From: Clostridia bacterium
GTDB lineage: Bacteria; Bacillota; Clostridia; TANB77; CAG-508
Length of the DNA stretch: 64,000 nt
Reading direction: 5' to 3'
NCBI GenBank assembly: GCA_017533795.1
Contig: JAFWIH010000009.1
Location: 1-64,000, forward strand
Position numbers and translations under genes: made by a program. Below are positions 17,619 through 26,733 of this stretch, one piece after another (position 1 is the stretch's first letter; each line of letters starts with the position of its first letter). A model generated the notes under the pieces. The model saw only the letters and a list, made by a program, of their open reading frames with translations. It ran no database searches and was not told where the DNA came from.

Positions 17619-19383
17619 TTCTTTCAAAATCTACTTGACGAAGTTCTTTGCTGGCATTTATAACACGTACTTTCATTTTGTCACCAATTTTAAATGTTTC
17701 TCTTGATTTTTCTCCAATTAAAATTTTTCTATTTTCATCATATTCATAGTATTCATCGCCTAAATTATCGAATCTTACCAAACCTTCTACAGTGTTTTCT
17801 AATTCTACAAATACTCCAAATTGTGTAACAGAGCATATTATTCCTTCATATTCTTCTCCTATTTTACTTTGCATGTATTCTGCTTTTTTAAGTTTTTCTG
17901 CATCTCTTTCAGCTTTTGTTGCAACTTTTTCTCTTTCTGATGATTGTTCTGCCCTTTTTTTAGCTTGATTATTATGTTCTTCAATGTAATCATCATCAAC
18001 TACGTAATTGTTTTCCAAATATTTAGAAATAATTCTGTGTATAAATAAGTCTGGGTATCTTCTAATTGGCGAGGTAAAGTGACAATAATATTTACCAGCA
18101 ATACCAAAGTGTCCTTTATTTTCTGACTCGTATCTTGCAACTTTCATTGTTCTTAAAACTAAAGTTGACACTACTTTTTCTTCTTCTTTACCTTTTATTT
18201 CATCTAATACCTTTGCGACCTCTGTTGGATATACTTTATCATCTTTAGTTTTTACCTTTAGTCCAAAGTTATATAAAAATTTGTTTAATTCTTTTACTTT
18301 GTCTATGTCTGGATCTTCATGAACTCTGTATATAAATGGTGCTTCAAGCCAATAAAACTTTTCTGCAATTGTTTCATTTGCTGTAAGCATAAATTGCTCT
18401 ATAATTTCATTTGCAAATGATGTTTCATATTTTCTTACATCTATTGCATTTCCATCTACGTCTAGTATTATTTCACTTTCTGGAATATCTAGATTTAAAT
18501 ATCCATTCATCTTTCTTTTTTGTTTTAGTATTTCAGCAAGTTCAGCCATTGTCTTAAAATCTTCTATATAATTTGCATATTTTTGTAGTACTTTCTTATT
18601 ACTTCCATCTAATATTTTTTGTACATCTTTGTAGTTCATTCTTTCACGTACATTAATTATTCCTTTATATACATCAGAAGAAATCACATTACCTGCTTTA
18701 TCAATTTCCATAGATACAGATAGTGTAAATCTGTCTTCTCCAGCATTTAAACTACATATTCCATTTGATAATTCACGAGGTAACATTGGAATTACTCTAC
18801 CTAGCATGTACACGCTTGTCCCTCTAAGCAAGGCCTCTTGGTCAAGTAAACTGTTTTCTTTAACATAATAGCTTACATCTGCTATGTGTACATCTAATAT
18901 ATAGTTTCCATTTTGCAATTTTTGAACTCTTACTGCATCATCAAGGTCTTTTGCATCTTCACCATCTATTGTAAAAATTACATCTTCTCTTTTGTCAACT
19001 CTATATGGAATATCTTTTTTATCTATGCTTCTTCCTGCACGTTTTGCCTCTTGAACTACATTTTTAGGGAATTCTGCAGGTAATCCATATTCTTTAATAA
19101 TAGATAACATATCTATTCCAGCTTGGTTTACTCCACCAATTACTTCAACTACTCGTCCTTCAGCTTTTTTGCCTTTTTTAGGATATTTTGTTATTTTAAC
19201 TAAAACTTTATGATTGTGTCTTGCTTTTCCAAATCCACTTTTGGGTATAAAAATATCAGCCCCTAGACTTTTATCATCTGGAACAACAAATCCGAAACTT
19301 TTATTATATTGAAAGGTACCAACAACAGTATCTGCTTGCATACCCTTTTCTTCTCTTTTACTTAAACTTTCTTCAAAATTCAT
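17611..19383 (-). CDS. rnr: Ribonuclease R, short form
   Basis: A 590-residue 3'-5' exoribonuclease of the RNase II/R family. It begins almost at the first cold-shock domain (TVVGTFQYNKSFGFVVPDD), then has the RNB catalytic domain with FTIDGEDAKDLDDAV and HFTSPIRRYPDLFIHR, and ends with an S1 domain. It lacks the N-terminal helix-turn-helix of full RNase R (about 700 residues) and the Lys-rich tail. The start is well placed after AGGAG. It follows secG, the conserved Firmicutes order, but with a terminator hairpin between. Confidence 0.93.
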   Translation of the reverse strand: MNFEESLSKREEKGMQADTVVGTFQYNKSFGFVVPDDKSLGADIFIPKSGFGKARHNHKVLVKITKYPKKGKKAEGRVVEVIGGVNQAGIDMLSIIKEYGLPAEFPKNVVQEAKRAGRSIDKKDIPYRVDKREDVIFTIDGEDAKDLDDAVRVQKLQNGNYILDVHIADVSYYVKENSLLDQEALLRGTSVYMLGRVIPMLPRELSNGICSLNAGEDRFTLSVSMEIDKAGNVISSDVYKGIINVRERMNYKDVQKILDGSNKKVLQKYANYIEDFKTMAELAEILKQKRKMNGYLNLDIPESEIILDVDGNAIDVRKYETSFANEIIEQFMLTANETIAEKFYWLEAPFIYRVHEDPDIDKVKELNKFLYNFGLKVKTKDDKVYPTEVAKVLDEIKGKEEEKVVSTLVLRTMKVARYESENKGHFGIAGKYYCHFTSPIRRYPDLFIHRIISKYLENNYVVDDDYIEEHNNQAKKRAEQSSEREKVATKAERDAEKLKKAEYMQSKIGEEYEGIICSVTQFGVFVELENTVEGLVRFDNLGDEYYEYDENRKILIGEKSRETFKIGDKMKVRVINASKELRQVDFERIE

Positions 19384-19396
19384 TTTTTCTCCTCAT

Positions 19397-19433
19397 AAAA
19401 AATGGACGTGTAATAATCAACGCGTCCATTTTT
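19397..19433 (-). terminator. Terminator after secG, just before the rnr ribosome binding site
   Basis: AAAAATGGACGCG pairs with CACGTCCATTTTTT on the minus strand. The T-run ends about 15 bases before the rnr start, so it could reduce read-through from secG into rnr. Confidence 0.75.
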
Positions 19434-19438
19434 ATTTA

Positions 19439-19687
19439 TTACATTACATATATAGTTCCAAGTGCAATTGTTAAAATTACAAATACTATTCCTAGTATAA
19501 TTGTCCATTTTTGCATACGACCTTCTCTAGTTTTGCCTTTGTTTTGCTCATAGAAGTTGTCTGAACCTGCACCTGTAATTGTAGATGATAATCCTTCATC
19601 ACCTTTATCTTGCTTTAATGTTAATATTACTAATATAAAACAAATTATAAAATAGACTACTGATAATATTATTTTTACTATGTTCAC
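19439..19687 (-). CDS. secG: Preprotein translocase subunit SecG
   Basis: An 82-residue membrane protein with two hydrophobic segments (about 4-24 and 61-81) separated by a loop with GLSSTITGAGSDNFYEQNKG, the SecG family signature. It assists SecYE translocation. It is encoded directly before rnr as in many Firmicutes. Confidence 0.93.
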   Translation of the reverse strand: MNIVKIILSVVYFIICFILVILTLKQDKGDEGLSSTITGAGSDNFYEQNKGKTREGRMQKWTIILGIVFVILTIALGTIYVM

Positions 19688-19810
19688 TTATTATTCCTCC
19701 TAACAGCGTTTGCTATTCTCTTTTTTATACTAGAATATTTTAACACATACTATTATAAAAATCAATTGTTTTGGTAAATTTTTTGTTTAAATACTCATGG
19801 TAATATATAA

Positions 19811-19832
19811 AAGAGACCTCTACAGGTCTCTT
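19811..19832 (-). terminator. Terminator of the pilin-like gene
   Basis: AAGAGACC and GGTCTCTT pair around a 6-base loop, followed on the minus strand by TTTATATATT. It lies 16 bases after the stop codon. Confidence 0.6.
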
Positions 19833-19847
19833 AATTGTATACTCTTT

Positions 19848-20987
19848 TTATGGTTCTACTAGTTTTACAACTATGTTCTTTGTTTTTCCAGATTTTCCAA
19901 CTATTGTTATTGTTGTTTCTCCAACTACACCTTGAGGATATAGCCCATACTCTTCTCTTATTCCTGGTATATTCACATTAAATATAGCTGTAGGATTATC
20001 AGTACTATCTACTATTTTTACTAATGATTCATCATTAGATATAACATTTACTATTTCTTCTATTTCATGTATATTTGTAATACAATCATTTATGAGCGGT
20101 CCAACAGAAGCTGGAGCTATTTCATACGCACCAAAAGGAGAAGCTGCGTTGTAAGGTACTTCTATATAATCACCTTGAATTTGTGCATATGTTACATCCT
20201 TAGGTGTGTATTCTTCTACTGATTCTATTGTCAACCTTTCTTTGCTAGGATCAATTTTTATTTTGTAATATTTACCATCATATAAATAATAAAGCATTTC
20301 ATTATCAATATCTTCGCCGATTCTTTGTCCATCACGGACTATTATATTTCCAAGTTCTTTGTCACTTAATGTATATGATTCAACATTTGTAAATACACCA
20401 TTTTCATCATAGTTTATTTTATAGTAACTATTATTATACTGATATACATCATAGTATGTACTATCTTCATTATCTCCATAAGTTATAGGCCCTGAACTTA
20501 ACATACTTAAATCTGGCATATTTTCCCCTTCAAAAGTCACCCAAGTGCTTGCACTTTCTGGCCATACATCATCCCAAGACCTTGTACCATTTTGTGGTGT
20601 AAAATAATTCTGTAATTTCTGTAAATCTGATACTTCAAGTGATATTTGTTTACTTCCTATTGTTATTGTTTCACCTGCTTCTAGGCTCGTTCTTTCATCT
20701 GCTGTTATGAGTTTTTGACTTTGTAATCTATTTAAAAACTCTGCTTGTCCTTCTGCTGTTGTTGTTCCTGTTTTACTATCTACTATTTTAGATAAATTCC
20801 ATAAATCTATTTCTTCTTTTACCGCTGCTCCTCTTGTTTCTTCTTTTGTACTTGCTGCCCTACTTAACAGTCCATTTTCTCCTGTTAAGCTTGCAATTGT
20901 AATTCCTGTAAGGATTAGAAGTACAATAATCGTGATAACTAGAGCTATCAAAGTAATACCTTTATTTTTATTTATCATATTTTTCAT
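19848..20987 (-). CDS. Type IV pilin-like (pseudopilin) surface protein
   Basis: A 379-residue protein with a class III signal: MINKNKG, then ITLIALVITIIVLLILT as the hydrophobic helix. Prepilin peptidase would cut after the Gly. Residue 5 of the mature form is Ala, not the Glu needed for classical pilus assembly. The rest is a hydrophilic, mostly beta-type region with a C-terminal Ig-like segment (VVGETTITIVGKSGKTK). The A24 peptidase at 11084-11836 is a plausible processing enzyme. No pilus assembly ATPase lies nearby. The start has GGGGAG upstream. Confidence 0.75.
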   Translation of the reverse strand: MKNMINKNKGITLIALVITIIVLLILTGITIASLTGENGLLSRAASTKEETRGAAVKEEIDLWNLSKIVDSKTGTTTAEGQAEFLNRLQSQKLITADERTSLEAGETITIGSKQISLEVSDLQKLQNYFTPQNGTRSWDDVWPESASTWVTFEGENMPDLSMLSSGPITYGDNEDSTYYDVYQYNNSYYKINYDENGVFTNVESYTLSDKELGNIIVRDGQRIGEDIDNEMLYYLYDGKYYKIKIDPSKERLTIESVEEYTPKDVTYAQIQGDYIEVPYNAASPFGAYEIAPASVGPLINDCITNIHEIEEIVNVISNDESLVKIVDSTDNPTAIFNVNIPGIREEYGLYPQGVVGETTITIVGKSGKTKNIVVKLVEP

Positions 20988-21157
20988 AAGTGAATTCTCC
21001 CCTTCATTTGTAAATTTATATATATAACATATTTATCACATATTGGGTTAAAAATCAATCAACCTTAAATCCGATATATACATATATATACTCTTGCTGT
21101 AGTTTGCATCTTTTATTACATTTTATTGTTTTTTTAGTTACAAATATATTACAAAAG

Positions 21158-21853
21158 TTATCTAATCATAAAGATTCCTGCTAAAATTACTATTCTAATT
21201 ATTACGCCTAGTATTAAACTAAAATTTACACCTTTTATACCATTGCTGTTTATTTGTTCAAATCCATCTACTATTTTTTCTATCTCTTCTTTGCTACATA
21301 CATCTTGTTCTTCCATATATTCTTTTGCAAAATATTTCGCTTTTATCATAGCATCATTTTCTAAATAAGCTCTTATTACATAACTTGAAAACCCTAGTAA
21401 AACATAAATTGTCAATAGAGTAATTTCCATATTTTCAGGAAGTATGTTAAATACTTCTAAAACAATAGCTACTGCATAGTACAAAATACATACATTTGAA
21501 ATTATAAAGTTTGCTATTTGGACTCTTCTGTCTTGCACTGAATGCAAGCATTCATGTGCAATTGTTTGAATTCTTGTAAAGTTGTCTTGAATCCCAGCAA
21601 TTATTATTTTATTTGTAATAGCAATGTAAAGACAATCTTTTGCATTTTTGTCTTCCTCAATTGTTACTGTTTCGTTATTTAATTTTTTTAGGATATTTTT
21701 ACAAATTTCTTTATTTGTTGGAAATTTTTTAGCTATGATATTTAATTCTTCATTTTGAGCTAATTCTTTATTGCTTTTTGGATTTAATTTAAATATAACC
21801 GCTAACATAATAGCAATTACGATAGCGGTTATTATTATACATATATAATTCAT
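21158..21853 (-). CDS. Putative membrane zinc metallopeptidase (HExxH)
   Basis: A 231-residue membrane protein with a first helix at 2-22, a soluble region containing TIAHECLHSVQDRR (HExxH at about residue 100), two central helices and a last helix at the C-terminus. A glutamate in YLENDAMIKAKYFAKEY could be the third ligand. The layout recalls the YugP-type Zn_peptidase_2 group, but similarity is limited. It starts 8 bases after a ylbF-family gene with only a weak ribosome site, so coupling is likely. Substrate unknown. Confidence 0.6.
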   Translation of the reverse strand: MNYICIIITAIVIAIMLAVIFKLNPKSNKELAQNEELNIIAKKFPTNKEICKNILKKLNNETVTIEEDKNAKDCLYIAITNKIIIAGIQDNFTRIQTIAHECLHSVQDRRVQIANFIISNVCILYYAVAIVLEVFNILPENMEITLLTIYVLLGFSSYVIRAYLENDAMIKAKYFAKEYMEEQDVCSKEEIEKIVDGFEQINSNGIKGVNFSLILGVIIRIVILAGIFMIR

Positions 21854-21860
21854 ACTACGC

Positions 21861-22196
21861 CTACTTTATTACATCTTCTACAGCTTCACTAATTATTTTA
21901 TTAACATCAGCTAGCATTACATTAAAGTTTAATTCTGTATTAAAATAATCTTTAACATCAGGTATTTCTATTAATTCAGCATATATTTTTTGAGCTTGTT
22001 CCAATTTTTCTGTGTCTTCTTTTCCTTCTTGCATAGCAGCAATTTGAGCTTCATATCTTAATTTTTGAAAATCCATTATTTTTGTTTTTACATCAGGTTT
22101 CAAATCTATTGATTCTTTAGCTTTTTTGTAATTTGTGTATTCATCAGAAGACTTAATTTCTTGAGCTAATTTATTTGCAGTATCATATACATTCAT
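21861..22196 (-). CDS. YlbF/YmcA family regulator
   Basis: A 111-residue all-helical protein matching the YlbF/YmcA (Com_YlbF) family: MNVYDTANKLAQEIKSSDEY, then a central VKTKIMDFQKLRYEAQ helix. In Bacillus such proteins form a complex that affects RNase Y-dependent mRNA processing, competence and sporulation. Which paralogue this is cannot be said. It follows the GT4 gene by 21 bases. Confidence 0.85.
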   Translation of the reverse strand: MNVYDTANKLAQEIKSSDEYTNYKKAKESIDLKPDVKTKIMDFQKLRYEAQIAAMQEGKEDTEKLEQAQKIYAELIEIPDVKDYFNTELNFNVMLADVNKIISEAVEDVIK

Positions 22197-22217
22197 TTTT
22201 AACTTCCTCCATTAGTA

Positions 22218-23510
22218 TTAAGCATAACTTTCGCGTTTTCTAAATGGTAATAGATTTGAAAGTTCGCCTTCACCATTTCTAGTTTTTCTAGTTTTACGCA
22301 CTCTTTCTTGTTCGATTTCTCTTTTTTGTTTTTCTGCCATTGATTGGCAAATTGCCTTTTGATATGTAAAGTGTGTATCTTGTGCTATTTTATTCCAATT
22401 GTAATTATTTCTTACTTTGTTTTTAGCTTTTTTTACACATTCTGAAGCTAATTGTTTGTCAAATAATAATTCTAAGACAGAATCTGCTATTGAATTACTA
22501 TTTCCTGCATAACTCTTCATTCCGTTTACTCTGTGGTCTACTATTTCATCCAATCCTCCAACATCAGAAACAACAACAGGGTTTTCTGCAAGCATTGCTT
22601 CTAATGCAACTATTCCAAATGGTTCGTATGTACTTGGAAAGACAGATATATCAGCTGCTTTGTACATTTTTTTCAAGTCATCTCCACCTAAGTATCCAGC
22701 AAAATAAACTTTGTCTTTTAGTCCTAAAAATTCAGCTTGTCCTCTAAGTTCATCTATCATTCCGCCTTTTCCTGCAATTACAAGTTTTGCATCATGATAT
22801 CCATTTAATATTTTTGGCATTGCTGCAATTAGGTGTTGCACACCTTTTTCATATACTAGTCTACCAACATATAATATTATTTTTTCATTATCCATTGCAT
22901 ATTTTCTTCTAAAATTATAGTCACGTTCTATTCCATTAAAATTGTTTGTATTTATTCCATTTGGAACAACATTAATTTTTTCATAAGGTAAGCCAAACAG
23001 TCTTTGAAGTTCACTTTTCATATAATTACTATTTACTATAACTTCAGCTGCTTCATATGTTAAAAGCCATTCTGTATCATTAAGATATCTTTGTAATTCA
23101 TCATGTATTCCGCCATTCCTTCCAGCTTCAGTCGCATGTATTGTTGCAACTATTGGAATATTATATGAATTTTTTAGCGTTTTTGATGCATATGCTACTA
23201 GCCAATCATGTGCATGTATTACATCAAAGTTTCCATTTTCAGCTATAAGTTGATTAGCTTTTGCTATCATATTAAAATTCATTTGCATAACCCAGTCTAT
23301 AAGATTATTTGCATTAATCATATAATTATTCACTCTGTATACATTAACGCCTCTATCATCTTCATATTCTGGTGAATTTCCTTCGTTATATGTAATAACT
23401 GTTACATCATGTCCATCTTTTATTAGCCTATGTGATAAGTCATGTACAACTCTTGCTACTCCTCCTACAATTCTTGGTGGATACTCCCATGTTAACATTA
23501 ATATCTTCAA
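22218..23510 (-). CDS. GT4-family glycosyltransferase (glycogen-synthase-like)
   Basis: A 430-residue GT-B enzyme. The N-terminal MKILMLTWEYPPRIVGGVAR and the C-terminal donor-site motif PSTYEPFGIVALEAM (ending in the conserved E-x7-E) identify the family. I place the start at a TTG (23508-23510) with AAAGGGG 8 bases upstream, which gives the usual family N-terminus; the longer in-frame ATG start lacks a ribosome site. A GH13 glucosidase gene lies upstream, so alpha-glucan metabolism is plausible but not shown; another nucleotide-sugar acceptor pair is possible. Confidence 0.85.
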   Translation of the reverse strand: MKILMLTWEYPPRIVGGVARVVHDLSHRLIKDGHDVTVITYNEGNSPEYEDDRGVNVYRVNNYMINANNLIDWVMQMNFNMIAKANQLIAENGNFDVIHAHDWLVAYASKTLKNSYNIPIVATIHATEAGRNGGIHDELQRYLNDTEWLLTYEAAEVIVNSNYMKSELQRLFGLPYEKINVVPNGINTNNFNGIERDYNFRRKYAMDNEKIILYVGRLVYEKGVQHLIAAMPKILNGYHDAKLVIAGKGGMIDELRGQAEFLGLKDKVYFAGYLGGDDLKKMYKAADISVFPSTYEPFGIVALEAMLAENPVVVSDVGGLDEIVDHRVNGMKSYAGNSNSIADSVLELLFDKQLASECVKKAKNKVRNNYNWNKIAQDTHFTYQKAICQSMAEKQKREIEQERVRKTRKTRNGEGELSNLLPFRKRESYA

Positions 23511-23620
23511 TTTAATGGCCCCTTTCTTTTGTTCAAAATTTCTCCTCATTATTTTATACAAAAAAAATGTAATTGTAAATGCTTTTTTGCAATATTTTGT
23601 AAAAATTTTTTTAAAATAAA

Positions 23621-23646
23621 AGAAGCACTACAATTGTAGTGCTTCT
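23621..23646. terminator. Strong hairpin terminator between the GH13 and GT4 genes
   Basis: AGAAGCACTACAA and TTGTAGTGCTTCT form a perfect stem with T-runs on both sides. It lies 9 bases after the GH13 stop on the minus strand. Confidence 0.8.
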
Positions 23647-23654
23647 TTTCTCTT

Positions 23655-25157
23655 TTACTGTCTTGCAATTATAATGCCAAACTTACTAAGCTCAGATTTA
23701 GAAGATTTACTATCTGTTGAAAAGATAACCTTGAGTTCCGGATTATCATTAGGCAATGAAATATTTTGAACCATATCAGTTCTATTTACTGCCATATAGA
23801 TTTTACTTCCATTTTCAAGATATCTTTCTAGAATAAGCACATCAGAATCAACTCGTACTATTCTTGCTTGTGCATTTGCAAGAATGTCTTTATTTTCTGA
23901 TCTGTATGTCCCCATTCTTTTAACAAATTGTTTCATATCTTCTTCATCTTTGTTCCAATCATAAGGCTTACGATTAAACGGATCCTTGTAACCAATATCT
24001 GCTATTTCAGTTCCCTGATAGATACATGGAATTCCAGGAATTGTGTACAAAATTGCAATTGCTATTTTAGTAAGCTGCTTCGCTTTTTTGTACTCTTCTT
24101 CTGTCATTTCATCATGTTCCATCTCATATTTACGAAAACCGTAAGTATCAAATCCACCCTCTGAACGCCAAGGAGCTTCGATATCCCATATTTGTTTATC
24201 AAATACATTGCTATTCATTATTTCACCTACCATCATTGTCATGGTTGTAGGTGTATCATGTGTTGCAATATTGTTTAGCAATACATTTTGAACGGCTACA
24301 GGATAATCTCTATAGACTCTTTCAAAATTGTAGCGAAAGTGTCCATCCTTTCCCCATCTTGTCCACCTGAGGATACTATCTGCAAGTGGATAATTCATTA
24401 CAGAATCGAGTTGTCCATCAAATATTTTTGCATCTTCATCATTTTTGTCTGTAGCTATTCCCCACATTTCTCCAATGATGATTACTTCTGGATACTCTTC
24501 TCTAACTTTTCCAATTGCATCAAGGAATTCTTTGGGAAGATTTTCACCTAAGTCTAGTCTGATACCATCCGCACCTAAACCTAGGTACTTCTTAACAACA
24601 TCGGTCATTGCATCTTGATAACTAGTGTCCTTTGTGTTGCACTCTGGTAGATCTTTAAATCCCCACCAAAATATAGGTTCTCCATTAGAATCTCTTTTTA
24701 TCCAGTGTGCATATTGTGGATTGTTATAATAAATACTACGAATTCCAACATGATTAAATACCAAGTCTACAACTATCAAGATTCCTAGTTCATGTGCTTT
24801 ATCACATAACTTAGCAAAGTCCGTCCACGTTCCAAGCCATTGATCAATTTCTCTTTGGTTTCCCGGATCATAATGATGATATGAAAAGCTTTCTTCTATT
24901 GGATTAAGATAAATCATATCAAAGCCCAACTCTTTTAGATATTCAAGTTTTGATGTGATTCCTCTTAGATTTCCACAATAAAAGTAGTCATTTGCATATT
25001 CGCCATCAATGCCAGGCTCCCAGTTTGGCATTCTGTCATCCCAAGCCTTAATATTCCTTCCTTGAATAGCAGTTAAAGTTTCGTCTTTCTTGCAGAATCT
25101 ATCAGGCATAATTTGGTATGCAGTTCTTCCAAGCCAGCGTTTAAGATTTGTACTCAT
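23655..25157 (-). CDS. GH13 alpha-glucosidase/neopullulanase-type enzyme, cytoplasmic
   Basis: A 500-residue (beta/alpha)8 glycoside hydrolase. The conserved regions are present: VVDLVFNHVG, ADGIRLDLGE (nucleophile Asp), IIIGEMWG (acid Glu) and IATHDTPTT (third Asp). No signal peptide, so it acts on imported maltodextrins. The N-terminal GRTAYQIMPDRFCK is typical of neopullulanase/cyclomaltodextrinase-like members. Base composition is richer in GC than its neighbours (hand counts 25/60 at 24781-24840 and 23/60 at 24301-24360, against 16/60 in the next gene at 25381-25440), which may mean transfer. Confidence 0.88.
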   Translation of the reverse strand: MSTNLKRWLGRTAYQIMPDRFCKKDETLTAIQGRNIKAWDDRMPNWEPGIDGEYANDYFYCGNLRGITSKLEYLKELGFDMIYLNPIEESFSYHHYDPGNQREIDQWLGTWTDFAKLCDKAHELGILIVVDLVFNHVGIRSIYYNNPQYAHWIKRDSNGEPIFWWGFKDLPECNTKDTSYQDAMTDVVKKYLGLGADGIRLDLGENLPKEFLDAIGKVREEYPEVIIIGEMWGIATDKNDEDAKIFDGQLDSVMNYPLADSILRWTRWGKDGHFRYNFERVYRDYPVAVQNVLLNNIATHDTPTTMTMMVGEIMNSNVFDKQIWDIEAPWRSEGGFDTYGFRKYEMEHDEMTEEEYKKAKQLTKIAIAILYTIPGIPCIYQGTEIADIGYKDPFNRKPYDWNKDEEDMKQFVKRMGTYRSENKDILANAQARIVRVDSDVLILERYLENGSKIYMAVNRTDMVQNISLPNDNPELKVIFSTDSKSSKSELSKFGIIIARQ

Positions 25158-25260
25158 TTTGTCCTTCCCTTTCTAATCAGATTTTTGATGTCCATTTTTA
25201 CAAAATTCTTGTCTATACTTTATTATGATATTTTCTTTTTGTCAAGAGAAACAAAAAAAA

Positions 25261-25288
25261 TAGTCAATAGGAAAATTCCTATTGACTA
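25261..25288 (-). terminator. Terminator of the GT2 glycosyltransferase gene
   Basis: TAGTCAATAGG and CCTATTGACTA pair with A-run and T-run flanks. It lies 5 bases after the stop codon. Confidence 0.8.
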
Positions 25289-25292
25289 TTTT

Positions 25293-26534
25293 TTACTCTA
25301 TAACATTTACATCTGAAACTTTTATGTCTCTTACATGTTCTATTTTCTTCCATGTTGTTTCTTGCTTGATTAAGCATTTTATATTTATTAATAACCATGA
25401 AGCAGTAAATAATGGATAGCAAAGTATCACTTTTGCCATTGGTTTAATAGGTCTCTTTTCTAAGAACATTACGAAAATTGCAGTAGCTCCTGGGAATAGA
25501 AATGTTGGTATTAAATACATTAATATATTAACAGCAAATTCCATAGGAGTTAATACATTAGCAGAATACATTATAAAGTTTGAAAGTAATACTACTAAAG
25601 AAATTACTAACATTGGAAATGTTCCAAGTAAGTATAGTAATCCATCAAAATTTAGCCATGTTTTGTGTTCTTTTACAGATTTTGCTAATGGTTTGGTGTA
25701 TTTGGCTATACATTGTATATGTCCTGTAGACCATCTGCTTCTTTGATTCCAGCTTTGAGAAAAGCTTGTTGGCTGTTCATCATATACTATAGCATCAGTT
25801 GACCACCCTAATTTTCTGCCTTTTACAATTCTTTGTAAAGAAAACTCTATATCTTCTGTTAATGTTTCTGTTTTCCATCCGCCTTCTTCTTTTATTATGT
25901 CAAACTTTACCATAAAGCCTGTTCCATTTAGATTTGGTGATAATCCAATATTATATCTTGCTAGATGATAGAATCTGTGCATTGACCAATAGAACAATGC
26001 ATATCCACCAGCAATCCAATTGTCTGTTGGATTCTTAATGTCTCTGTATCCTTGAACAACTTCTTCACCTTGACACAACTTTTTATTCATATTTATTATA
26101 AAGTTTTTATCTACTATATTATCTGCATCAAATATAAATAATGCATCATATGGAGCATTCTCTTTTATTTTTTGCTGTAAAAACCAGTCTAACGCTGCAC
26201 CTTTTGTTTTATTCTTTTCATCAAATCTTTTATATACAATTGCTCCCTTTTCTTTTGCTATTTTAGCTGTATTATCTGTACAATTGTCTGCAATTACATA
26301 TACATCATATAAATCTTTGTCATAGTTTTGATTGTTTAAACTATCTAATAAATTTCCAATTACACTTTCCTCATTATGGGCTGGTATAATTGCCATGAAT
26401 CTGTGTTTTTTATCTATTAATAATGGTTTATCTTTTAGTTTTACAAGTGAGCATAAACTTATTAATATTTGGTATATCCAAAAAAGTGTTGTTATCCATA
26501 CTAAAGCTTCTCTTAGTATATACAAATACTCCAT
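25293..26534 (-). CDS. Membrane GT2-family glycosyltransferase
   Basis: A 413-residue membrane protein: a first helix (about 8-30), a cytosolic GT-A domain and three or four C-terminal helices. GT2 motifs are AIIPAHNEE, the DxD in FIFDADN, ETLTEDIE (catalytic TED) and QRSRW, the QxxRW motif of processive enzymes. It is likely to make or export a polysaccharide, related to the chitin synthase/hyaluronan/poly-GlcNAc synthase group. The product is not deducible. It stands alone with its own terminator. Confidence 0.88.
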   Translation of the reverse strand: MEYLYILREALVWITTLFWIYQILISLCSLVKLKDKPLLIDKKHRFMAIIPAHNEESVIGNLLDSLNNQNYDKDLYDVYVIADNCTDNTAKIAKEKGAIVYKRFDEKNKTKGAALDWFLQQKIKENAPYDALFIFDADNIVDKNFIINMNKKLCQGEEVVQGYRDIKNPTDNWIAGGYALFYWSMHRFYHLARYNIGLSPNLNGTGFMVKFDIIKEEGGWKTETLTEDIEFSLQRIVKGRKLGWSTDAIVYDEQPTSFSQSWNQRSRWSTGHIQCIAKYTKPLAKSVKEHKTWLNFDGLLYLLGTFPMLVISLVVLLSNFIMYSANVLTPMEFAVNILMYLIPTFLFPGATAIFVMFLEKRPIKPMAKVILCYPLFTASWLLINIKCLIKQETTWKKIEHVRDIKVSDVNVIE

Positions 26535-26655
26535 TTTTTTACCTCTCTTTAATTTATATTATATTATTTTTCCCACTTATTTATTATACTATGTTTTAAA
26601 TTTTTTTGCAACATTTTTTGGTAAAATTAATAGATTTTGGAAAAATGTAGTGTCC

Positions 26656-26716
26656 AACCAAAGGGGACGGGTTAGTTTGACAGAAAATCTGTCAAACTAA
26701 CCCGTCCCCTTTGGTT
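26656..26716. repeat. 61-base perfect palindrome with GGGACG core (family member B)
   Basis: Two 29-base arms, 26656-26684 and 26688-26716, are perfectly complementary around a 3-base loop. The arm contains AGGGGACGGGTTAGTTTGAC. It lies 17 bases past the dnaJ stop codon, so it would also end the heat-shock operon transcript. It shares its core with the repeats at 58850-58889 and 60464-60553. Confidence 0.9.
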
Positions 26717-26733
26717 GAGTCCCCATTGTTCAT

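Noticed and set aside
22218..23510. True glycogen synthase glgA
   Set aside because: The N-terminus lacks the KTGGLGDV motif of GT5 enzymes; the enzyme is GT4, so I keep only a family name.
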